From positions 73,746,740 to 73,810,739 of the forward strand of contig NW_023601322.1 in assembly GCF_014898055.3 (NCBI RefSeq): a stretch of DNA of 64,000 nt. Direction: 5' to 3'. This DNA comes from Talpa occidentalis (lineage: Eukaryota; Chordata; Mammalia; Eulipotyphla; Talpidae). Within the stretch, counting starts at the first letter, position 1. Every line of letters begins with the position of its first letter. The notes below the pieces were generated by a model. That model was given only the letters and a program-made list of their open reading frames with translations, was not told where the DNA came from and searched no databases. Both the position numbers and the translations under genes were made by a program. Shown here piece after piece: positions 26,546 to 35,920 of this stretch.

Positions 26546-27889
26546 TTCAAGGTCCAAGGTGGGCAGCCATGGAGAGTTTGGTTTGTCTTCACCATATTTA
26601 ACTGTAGTTGGTGGACATCATGTCAGAACTGGTGGCCCCAACCACTCGCTGGTGGGAAAAATCAAGACCCAAAGAAATTTGCTTATCGAGGAACGATGAG
26701 CTCATCTAGACTCCCTGGGGCTGTCCCCCTCCTGGTGGCTGGGGTGGGACCCCATGTGCTGCTGGGGACACTGTCTCCGCCTGACTCCACCTGACGTGGT
26801 TGGCTAAAGAGACCCTTTCCAGGCAACTTCTCCCTCTCCCAGATTATTAGTATAACTTCCCGATAGACTGGCCTCCCAGGGACAAGGCCCAAAGTCTGAC
26901 ATGATTTATAACATCGTGCCAGCCTCCAGCATTGCTTCATAGGAAGGAGCAAGAACTTCAGACGTAAATGATTAATCCATTAAATTAAAAACAGCCTCGA
27001 CCTCCCCACAGTTCAGACAACTAGCGATTCATTCCCCAAAACACAATAATAATCTCCCGAATGTTTATTTTCCAACTTGGTTCTTTTGTGAATGTGCCTC
27101 TTCCTCAGGACATATCTGTGCTGCCTTTCACCGTGGAAATGATGGATGTTGCCCAAAGGGAGTAGCCCTTGTGTGACGTACCCAAATCTTTTCACCACGA
27201 GGTTTTGCACATTTAAAAGACAACGAACGTGTTTATCCAGGACATATTAATTTCAAATGATTTTCAGTATTCAAATTAACACAAAAGAGGAGGGGAGACC
27301 AGGGCCAAAGGAGACAGCTGGGTCTTTGCCTTGTTACTGGCAGAAGGGAGATGCTTTCTCAGACCCTCCCAAAAGAAAACAAACATTTTCTGACAAAACC
27401 TGGCCAAAGTTCTTCTCCGGCCCTCCCTGTCCCGGCAGAAGGGCAGACCCAGAGCCCAGGCTCCAGAAGTAATGCAGCTTCTACCAACGTGCAGGGATGT
27501 GGCTCAGCCAGTGCCTGTTCACCCAGGAGGAGCACAGCTGGGCGGCAGGTGGAGGGGGGGGCCTGTGGGTATGCTCCCACCCAGCCGAGGGGCAATGTTT
27601 CCCCTTTTTTTAATGCTTCCCTTTTTACAGCATCTTTATACCGTTTTCCCCTTGGTGGGACAAGGTCAGGGTGAGACAAGGTTTCAGTGGAGCCTCTTGG
27701 TGTCTCTGGATTTGCTGAAGGTGCCCAGCCAGGACAGCAGCATGGAAGGGGACCTGCTCACAGCTCAGGGTCCTTGGCGTCCTCATACTTCCACGCCCCA
27801 CACAAAGGGCCCACCCCACACCCCTGCCCTCTGGCTGCCTCATTTTTGGAGTCAGATGTTAAGAGTCAGAAGGAGAGCAGGGGGTTGGT

Positions 27890-28627
27890 TTCAACCCTTC
27901 GTTTCCCTGTATCCCACGTATAAGTGAGACCGCTGATAGTTATCTTTCTCTTTCTGACTTATTTTGCTTAGTATTACCCTTTCTGGTTCCATTCAGGTTG
28001 TCATAAATGGTAGCAGTTAATCCCTTTATGTAGCTGAGTAGGATTCCATTGTGTGTATGTATACCGCCTTTTTCTGATCTCTGTCCTCAGGTACATGGGC
28101 TATTTTCGTAACTAAGCTATTTTAAATAGGGCTGCAGTAAACGCAGGAATACATATATCCTTTCAGACTAGTGTTTTTGCATTCTTTGGGTCGATCCCTA
28201 GGAGTGGAATTGCTAAGTCATATGGTAGATCCATTTTTGATATTTTGAGAAACCTCCATACTGTTTTCCATGGGGGCTGGACCATTTTGAAGTCCCACCC
28301 ACAGCGCACCAGAGCTCCTTTTCTCACACATCCTCACCAACACTGTTGTTTCTGGTCTTTTTGATGCCAGCCATTCTCATGGGTGTGAGATGGCATCTCG
28401 TTGTGGTTTTGATAAGCATTTCCCTGGTGATAAATGATGAGCTTTTTTTTTCACATGCCTGTTGCCCATCTGTTGTCTTTTTAAGTCTTCTTCCCATTTC
28501 TTTACTGAGTTGGTTGTTTGCTTTTTGTTGAGTTGTATGAGGTCTTAGATATTTTGGATATCAGCCCATTGTGAGATGTGTTAAGTGCAAATTTTTTCTC
28601 CAATTAAGTCGGCTGACTTCTTGTTTT
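27890..28627 (-). mobile_element. Older L1 copy A, 3' part (left of the young L1)
   Basis: Antisense L1 ORF2 3' sequence runs from about 27890: 'gtgagaccgctgatagttat', 'ttgtgtgtatgtataccgcc', 'ctaggagtggaattgctaag' and 'actgttttccatgggggctg'. It is interrupted at 28627 by the young full-length L1 and continues at 35172, where 'gaagctcttcagcttgatgt' is the next part of the same ORF2. The copy is rich in stops and frameshifts and encodes nothing intact. Confidence 0.85.
28613..28627. repeat. Target-site duplication of the young L1, left copy
   Basis: CTGACTTCTTGTTTT is identical to 35157-35171. It abuts the element's poly(A), read here as T from 28628. Confidence 0.93.
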
Positions 28628-28689
28628 TTTTTTTTAAATAATAAATTTTATTTTTATATTCCCCATACAATTGCAGCCCCCCCATTCTG

Positions 28690-28727
28690 ACCCCAATCCC
28701 TCCCCTCCCGCCCCCGCCCCCCTAAAA
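28690..28727 (-). other. L1 3'UTR G-rich tract
   Basis: On the L1 strand the tract holds several G runs of 3-7 separated by single or few bases, just after ORF2. It corresponds to the conserved polypurine/G-quadruplex-prone segment known in mammalian L1 3'UTRs. Confidence 0.7.
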
Positions 28728-28811
28728 GTGTCTCTGGTTCATAGTTTTTTGTTGATTTTGATTTTCACTTTCTTATAGTTATTCATTTTCCTGGTCCCTT
28801 ATTTAAGTTTT

Positions 28812-31800
28812 CTAGATTCCTGCTATGAGTGAGATCATCCGGTATTTTTCTTTTTGGCTTATTTCGCTGAGCATGATCCCTTCCAGTGCCATCCATGTTG
28901 CTGCAAATTGCATGTGTCTATCTTTTTTGAATGCTGAGTAATATTCCATGGTATATATGTACCACATCTTCTTGATCCAGTCATCTATCTTTGGGCATTT
29001 GGGTTGTTTCCAAAGTTTAGCTATTGTAAACAGTGCTGCTATAAACATAGGGGTGCAGGTGTTCTTTGGAATTGATGTTTCTGTGTCCTTTGGGTAAATA
29101 CCTAGGAGTGGAATTGCTGGATCATATGGAAGCTCTATGTTTAGTAGGTCCAGAAATCTCCACAAAGCTCTCCACAGTGGTTGGACCAGTTTGCACTCCC
29201 ACCAACAGTGCAGAAGAGTTCCTTTTTCTCCACACCCTCGCCAACATTTGTTGTTGCTAGTTTTTTTAATATGTGCCATTCTCACTGGTGTAAGATGGTA
29301 TCTCATGGTAGTTTTGATTTGCATTTCCCTGATGACAAGTGATGTTGAACATTTTTTCATATGCCTGTTGGCCATTTGCATTTCCTCTTCAGAGAAGTTT
29401 CTTTTTAGCTCTTCTGCCCATTTTTTGACTGGATTATTTTCTTTGTTGTTGTTGAGTCTCATCAGCTCTTTGCAGATTTTTGTGATCAGTCCTTTATCAT
29501 TAGTGTTGGGTGCAAAAATGTTCTCCCAGTTGATGGGGTTTCTCTTTGTTTTTGTTATTGTCTCTTTTGCTGTGCAGAAGCTCTTTAATTTGATGTAGTC
29601 CCAGCTGTTTATCTTTGCCTTCACTATCACTGGTTTGGGTGATGTGTCTGTAAAGATGTCTTTGATGTGCAAATCCCGTAGTGTTTCGCCTATATTTCCT
29701 TCTATGTATTTTATGGTTTCAGGTCTTATGTCTAGTTCTTTAATCCATTTTGAGTTGATTTTTGTATATGGTGTGAGGTAGTGGTCAAGCTTCATTCTTT
29801 TGCATGTAGCGACCCAGTTTTCCCAGCACCATTTATTGAACAAACTTTCTTTGCTCCAATGCATAGTCTTTGCTCCTTTGTCAAAGATTAGTTGACCATA
29901 AATCTGTGGGTTTATTTCTGGATTTTCTATTCGATTCCATTGGTCTGTATGTCTGTTCTTGTTCCAATACCATGCAGTTTTGATGATTATGGCTTTGTAG
30001 TATAGTTTGAAGTCTGGGAGTGTGATGCCTCCATTCCCTTCTTTTTTTTTCAGGAGAGCTTTGGCTGTTCGGGGTTTTTTGTGATTCCATATGAATTTCA
30101 TCAATAATTGTTCTATTTCTTTGAAGAATGACATTGAAATTTTGATTGGAATAGCATTGAATCTGTATATTGCTTTTGGTAGGATGGCCATTTTAATAAT
30201 GTTTATTCTTCCAATCCATGAGCAGGGGATGTCTTTCCATTTCTTTGTGTCTTCTTCTATTTCTTTTAACAGTGTTTTATAGTTTTCTTTGTATAGGTCC
30301 TTTACCTCTTTTGTTAGATTTATTCCCAAATATTTCATTTTTTTTGTTTCAATAAAAAAAGGGATGGTTTTTTTTATTTCTTCTTCTTCAGATTTATTGT
30401 TTGTGTATAGGAAGGCTACTGACTTTTGCGTGTTGATTTTGTATCCTGCCACTTTACTGAACTGATTGATGAGTTGAATTAGTTTTTCTGTGGAGTTTTT
30501 GGGGTTCTCTATGTATATTATCATATCATCTGCAAAGAGTGATAGTTTGACTTCTTTTCCTATTTGGATTCCTTGGATGTCTTTCTCTTGTCTTATTGCT
30601 CTGGCTAGGACTTCCAGTATTATATTGAAAAGCAGTGGTGAGAGTGGACAGCCTTGTCTTGTTCCAGATCTTAATGGAATTGCTTTCAGCTTTTCACCAT
30701 TGAGAATGATACTGGCTGTTGGCTTGTCATAGATGGCCTTTATGATGTTGAGGTATGTTCCTTGTATCCCAAGAATTTCAAGGGCTTTTATCATGAATGG
30801 GTGTTGCACTTTGTTGAAAGCTTTCTCAGCATCTATTGATATTATCATATGGTTTTTATATTTCTTTTTGTTGATGTGTTGGATAACGTTGATTGATTTT
30901 CGGATGTTAAGCCATCCTTGTGTCCCTGGAATGAATCCTACTTGGTCGTGGTGAATTATCTTATGGATACATTGTTGGATTCTGATAGCTAAAATTTTAT
31001 TGAGGATTTTTGCATCAGTGTTCATTAGGGAGATTGGCCTGTAGTTTTCCTTTTTTGTGTTGTCCTTGTTCGGTTTTGGTATTAGTGTAATGTTGGCTTC
31101 ATAGAACGTGTTTGGTATTGTCCCTTCCTTCTCAATTTTTTGGAAGAGTTTGTGAAGGATAGGCACTAATTCGTCTCTGAATGTTTGGTAGAATTCATTT
31201 GTAAATCCATCAGGTCCTGGGCTTTTGTTTTTGGGGAGGTTTTTGATTACCATTTCAATTCGCTGCTTGTAATTGGTCTGTTTAGGTGTTCTATTTCTTC
31301 TTTATCTAGCTTTGGGTGATTGTAGAGTTGTAGGAATTTGTCCATCTCCTCTAGATTGTTGAACTTGTTTCCATATAACTGTTCATAGTAGTTACTGATT
31401 ATTCTTTTGATTTCTGCTGTGTCCGTTGTGATTTCTCCTCTTTCATTGATGATCCTGTTTATTTGTGCTTTCTCCCTTTTTTCCTTTGTGAGCCTGGCTA
31501 GGGGTTTGTCTATTTTATTGATTTTTTCAAAGAACCAGCTCTTGGTTTCATTGATCTTTTGGATTGTTTTTTTAGTTTCAATTTCATTTATTTCTGCTTT
31601 GGTTTTTATTATTTCTTTTCTTCTACTGGTTTTGGGGTTTTTTTGTTGTTCTTTTTCTAGATCTTTGAGCTTCGAGATTAGGTTGTTTCTTTGAGTTCTT
31701 TCTTGTTTCTTGATGTGAGCTTCTATTGCTATATATTTTCCTCTTATTACTGCTTTTGCTGCATCCCATATATTTAGGATATTGGTGTCCTCCTTGTCGT

Positions 31801-32623
31801 TCAATTCAAAGAATTTTTTAATTTCTTCTTTGATCTCCTCATTAGTCCAGTGGTCTTCCAGTAGTGTGGTTTTTAATCTCCATGAGGTAGGAAAGTTCCT
31901 TGCCTTCTTTTTATGGTTTATTTCTAGTTTGATGCCTTCATGGTCAGAAAAGATGGTTGATATGATTTCAATCTTGGTGTATCTGTTGATGTTTGTCTTG
32001 TGCCCCAGTATGTGATTGATCCTGGAGAATGATCCATGTGCGCTTGAGAAAAATGTGTACTCCGTTTTTTTGGGGTTTAGTGTTCTATAGATGTCTGTTA
32101 AGCCCAATTGCTCTAGGTCCTTATTTAGAGCTTTGGTTTCTTTACTTATTTTTTGTCTTGTTGATCTATCCATTGTTGATAGTGGTGTGTTGAAATCTCC
32201 CACTACGTATGTGTTTTCTCTGATGTCTGTTTTCAGAGAGGACAACAGTTGTCTGATATATTTTGGTGCTCCTTCGTTTGGTGAGTATATGTTAATGAGT
32301 GTTATTTCTTCTTGAAGTATTGTCCCCTTGATCATAATGTAGTGACCATTGGGGTCTCTTTTTATCTTTTTGAGTTTGAAATCTGTTTTATCTGATATAA
32401 GTATAGCTGTTCCTGCTTTCTTTTTGGGTCCATTTGCTTGTAGGATTGTTTTCCATCCTTTAACTTTGAGCCTATTTTTATCTTTTGTAGCTAAATGTGT
32501 TTCCTGGAGACAGCAAAAGGTTGGGTTTTGTTTCTTAATCCAGGCTGCAACTCTGTGTCTTTTTATTGAAGAGTTTAGTCCATTTAGAGTTAATATTGAT
32601 ATGTTAGCATCTGTATTTGCCAT
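28812..32623 (-). pseudogene. L1 ORF2 (endonuclease/reverse transcriptase), one frameshift
   Basis: ORF2 lies in two overlapping frames: 32623-31247 (458 residues, endonuclease) and 31253-28812 (813 residues, reverse transcriptase and C-terminal domain). The break near 31250 is a one-base loss within the codons before MVIKNLP. The endonuclease shows N14, E41, D143/N145 in VVGDFN and H228 in SDH. The residue of the IDH motif (N203, codon 32017-32015) is Asn instead of the catalytic Asp. The RT shows [13 protein letters not shown] and FADD (residues 240-243 of the second fragment), plus a C-terminal CX3CX7HX4C cluster in [18 protein letters not shown] replaces the usual AFDK near motif A (codon 30815-30813). 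Family role: target-primed reverse transcription in the nucleus. This copy is not expected to work. Confidence 0.95.
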
Positions 32624-32699
32624 TGTGTTTGTCTTTCCTTTGATTTTATTTATTTATTCTTTTAATAACTTTTTTTTTTTTTTTGGCCTTCTTTCATTG

Positions 32700-33805
32700 T
32701 TATTCGTCCCTCTGAGGTTCTGGCTTTAGGACTCCTTGTAGTATTTTTTGGAGTGGGGGTTTAGTTGTAATGAAATTCCGGAGTTTCTGTTTGTCTGGGA
32801 AGGTCCATATTCTTTCTTCAAAGAGGAAGGAGAGCTTTGCGGGATAGAGTATTCTTGGTTGGCATCTGTTTTCTTGGAGTCTGTTGACTATGTCCCTCCA
32901 CTCTCTCCTTGCCCGTAGTGTTTCTTCGGAGAAGTCTGATGTCAGCCTGATTGGCTTTCCTTTGAATGTTATCTGTTTCTTCCCTCTTGCCAGCTTCATT
33001 ATTTTTTCCTTGTCCTGGATTCTTGGGAGCTTTACTATTATGTGTCTTGCTGTATTTTTCCTTTCGTCGTGGAAGTTTGGTGTTCTTCTTGTATATCAAT
33101 TTTCAGCTCCTTCTTCACATTTGGGAAGTTCTCTTCAATTATCTCTTTGAATATTTTCTCTGTTCCTACATCTCTCTCCTCTCCTTCTGGTATTCCTATA
33201 ACTCTTATATTTCCTTTCCTCATGGAGTCAGATAGTTCCCGAAGTCTTTCTTCGTTCTTTTTCCTTCGTACTTCTCTTTCCTTTTCTGTTTTGGTTCTTT
33301 TTATTTCTGTGTCTTCAAGAGTACTTATTCGTTCTTCCATTTCATCTATTCTGCTTTCATTGCTTTTCCCAGAATTCTTTAGTTCTTCCATTAATTCTTT
33401 GATCTCCTGCATTTCTTTTACTTCCCTCTTTAGGGACTCAATTTCATTCTTCTGACCATTGTTTTCCCTCTTTAGGGACTCAATTTCATTCTTCTGATCG
33501 TTGATTATTTTTCCCTTATCATTGTTTTCCTTTATGACTTCTGTCAGTTTTTTAATCACGGCAATTTTAAATTCTCTTTCTGGAAGGCTCAGAAGGTCTT
33601 CCAAGTTACTGTCGTTGCAATCTGGGGGCTGGTTTTCTTTTTGTGGTGTGCTTTTTCCCTGGGGAGTTGCTAGGTTGCGTGTGGTTCTTCTACTCCCTAC
33701 TGTCTGTTTTCTAATTTGCCGTATGCGTTGGGACACTGTGTTGTTGGGACTGGCCGGCATCTTGGGTGAGCTTCTCTGCTCCCCTCTGGTTCCTCCAGGA
33801 GCCAT
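32700..33805 (-). pseudogene. L1 ORF1 (RNA-binding chaperone), frameshifted
   Basis: The first frame (33805-33038, 255 residues) has a basic N-terminus, then a long coiled coil rich in E, K, N and Q. An RRM-like domain follows with GNIRVIGIPEGEE and FPNVKKELKIDIQ. It then runs into a stop after a frame change near 33090. The C-terminal part reappears in another frame down to 32700, with ITFKGKPIRLTSDF, TLRARREW and ILYPAKLSF, as expected of the ORF1p C-terminal domain. The true start may be the Met at 33805 or a later one, and I cannot decide. The coiled coil contains a duplicated QKNEIESLKRE segment (see findings). ORF1p normally trimerises and coats L1 RNA in the cytoplasm. Confidence 0.93.
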
Positions 33806-33821
33806 ATGTCAGTTTCAAGCA

Positions 33822-34230
33822 GTCTTTACTGGAGAAAGGTCCCTGTTCTAAAATGCCGATATGGGGACACACTCCCCTGTGCACCTGGTCTGCCCCGGCG
33901 GTGGGTTCCTGCTCCCCCTCTGGGCTTGGACTGCAGGCCAGAGGGGGTCTGGCGTGGGCAAACTTCCCCCGCTCACCTCTGGCTCCTGAGGAAGCCTTCT
34001 GCAGTTAGTCTTTACTGAAGAAATGTCCCTGTTCTAAAATGGTGATGTGGGACACACTCCCTGCGCGTCCGGTCTCAGGCACACTCTTCTGCACGCCTGG
34101 TCTGCCCCGGCTGTGGGTGCTCGCTCCCCCTGTGGGCTCAGACTACTGGTTGGAAGGGGCCCGGCGTGGGCTACCTCCCCAGCTGGCCACTGGCTCCTCC
34201 GGGAGCCTCTGCTGGTTTCAAGTCGCTAGG
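33822..34230 (-). repeat. Tandem duplication of about 187 bp in the L1 5'UTR
   Basis: On the + strand 'agtctttactggagaaagg' at 33822 and 'agtctttactgaagaaatg' at 34009 each begin similar blocks. Both continue with 'tccctgttctaaaatg' and then 'ggacacactccc', and later with 'ctggtctgccccggc'. The units have diverged by substitutions and small indels. Confidence 0.75.
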
Positions 34231-35130
34231 TGGTGCCAGAGATCTCTCCTAGAGCCCTTGGGGAGCTGATTTTCCACCCCGTGGGACAGGGAATAGAGCG
34301 GGAATGGTAGGGTAAACCTCAACGGCTTTGGGGTGCTGTGTCTGCCTTGTGCCCCACCGTCGTGGGGAACCCACGCCCCTAATTTCGTGTCCCGGGTCTC
34401 AGTTCCAAAGCCCTCAGTTCCAGGACGCGGGCTGTAGCCCAGTTCAGTGGCGTGGGAATGGCGCCTTTTGAATCCCGCTCCCGTGCCTGGGCGCCTGGTT
34501 CCTGCTCACTCAGGGAGGGCCTCCGCGCGTCTCCCTGCAAGCCTAGTTCGCAGGCGCGGGGACCTGGGCAGCTGCGATCCGGATCCACGTTTGCTTTTCA
34601 ACCGCACTGCTTTTCCGCGCGATCCTGATTCCAATCCGCACTTGGTTTTCCAGCGCGCCGCTTTTCCGAGCAAGCTTACCGGGCGGCCCGGGGCTGTGTG
34701 CTGGTCCTGGCCTCCTCCTGGGGGGCGGGGGCTCTCTTCAATGGCGCCTGGAGCGCCTGGAGCTCACCTCCGTGGCGGATCCTGCAGGATTCCCCATAGC
34801 TCCCATTCACGGGGTGTGGTGGCCAAAATAGTTCCTTTCCACTCACAGTCCCGCTTGCTGCGTCGCTTGTTCTTGTGGGTTGTTTTAGTTTTTTTTTTTT
34901 TTCTTTTTTTCCTCCTCTCTGCGGGTCGGAGAGTGCCGCCTCTGTGGGCGGGGGAGGGGAGCAGGGTTCTGCGCTTCCCTCCCTTCTAGTCCTCTTTTAT
35001 GGCCACTTTCTTCTTCGGGCAGTTTGCTGGCGTCACCCGTTTATCTTCCGTGTCCCACTTCTCACTGGGACCTGCCGCTTTTCCTCCCTATTAACTTTTT
35101 TTAATGGGAGATCTTACTCGCAGCGTCTCC

Positions 35131-35148
35131 TCGCCGCCATGTTGCTCC
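35131..35148 (-). promoter_or_regulatory. YY1-like site at the L1 5' end
   Basis: The L1 strand reads CAACATGGCGGCGA about 10-25 bp from the 5' end. It contains the AANATGGC core found at this position in human L1, where YY1 directs the transcription start. The role here is inferred. Confidence 0.7.
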
Positions 35149-35156
35149 GCCCCCTC

Positions 35157-35171
35157 CTGACTTCTTGTTTT
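35157..35171. repeat. Target-site duplication of the young L1, right copy
   Basis: CTGACTTCTTGTTTT is identical to 28613-28627. It is followed by the continuation of the older host L1 ('actgagggtttctttcact'). Confidence 0.93.
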
Positions 35172-35732
35172 ACTGAGGGTTTCTTTCACTTGCAGAAGCT
35201 CTTCAGCTTGATGTATCCCATTTATTTATGTTTGCTTTTGCTTCACTTGCCATTGAAGACCACTCCACCCAGACATCGCTAAAGTCAGTGTCATGGAGTG
35301 TTTGCCTAGTTTTGCTTCAACTTATTTTATAGTTTCAGGTCTTGCATACATATCTTTAATCCATTTTGTGCAAGGTGTGAGATGGTGATTGAGTTTCATT
35401 CCTCTGCATGTGGCTGTCAGATTTGCCAGCACCATTTGTTGAAGAGACTCTCCTTCCTTCAGTGGATACTCTTGGCTCCTATGTTGTAGATTAACTGCCC
35501 TTAGATGTGCAGGTTTATTTCTGAGCTCCCAATTCTACTCCATTGGTCTGTGTATCTGTTTTTGTTCCAGTACCATATTGTTTTAATTACTAGTTTTGCA
35601 GCCCAGTTTGAAGTCTGGGCGTAGGACAGCACTACTCTTCCTCTTTTTCATCAGGATTGCTATGACTATTCAGGGTCTCCTATGGTTTCCGTGTGAATTT
35701 CCTGTTGTTCTCTTTCTTTGAAGAACACCATT

Positions 35733-35920
35733 GGAGCCTGCTGTCACTGCTGGTGGGAATGTAGACTGGACCAGCCCCTATGGAAAACAGTATGGAGCTT
35801 TCTCAAAATATTAACAATGGATCTACGAAATGACCCAGCAATTTTGTTCCTAGATATCTATCCAAAGAATGCAAAAACATTAATTCAAAGTGATACATGC
35901 ACTCTTGTGTATTCCTTGCA
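35733..35920 (+). mobile_element. Inverted L1 ORF2 fragment inside older copy A
   Basis: The surrounding L1 is antisense, but this piece reads as ORF2 on the + strand: CHCWWECRLDQPLWKTVWSF and LTMDLRNDPAILFLDIYPKN. Antisense ORF2 resumes at 'ttaaatctctgtatttcttt'. The piece corresponds to the C-terminal zinc-knuckle region, which is not what belongs at this point of ORF2. Confidence 0.85.

Larger units (their letters stand above)
28628..35156 (-). mobile_element. Full-length, recently active-looking L1 (6.5 kb)
   Basis: A complete L1 in minus orientation flanked by a 15-bp identical duplication. From 5' to 3' on its own strand it has a 1.35-kb CpG-rich 5'UTR, ORF1, a short A-rich spacer, ORF2 and a 3'UTR. 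The 3'UTR has a G-rich tract and an AATAAA, and the element ends in a poly(A) of about 13. It starts 'gagggggcggagcaacatgg', including a YY1-like core. ORFs are nearly intact: ORF1 has a frameshift in its second half and ORF2 a one-base frameshift near 31250, so this copy cannot make both proteins. Low decay and a clean duplication show it is much younger than the L1 it split. It is antisense to FSTL4. Confidence 0.96.
33806..35156 (-). promoter_or_regulatory. L1 5'UTR with internal promoter, CpG-rich
   Basis: The 1.35 kb between the 5' end of the element and ORF1 is GC- and CpG-rich, especially 34360-34800. It contains a duplicated unit (33822 and 34009 starts). Young L1 5'UTRs carry an internal RNA polymerase II promoter, so this is the expected promoter; activity of this copy is unknown. 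Confidence 0.8.

Noticed and set aside
29137..33851. Hydrophobic frames of 80-150 codons on the + strand across the young L1
   Set aside because: They are the antisense of ORF1 and ORF2; their Phe/Leu/Ser/Ile richness follows from the A-rich sense strand.
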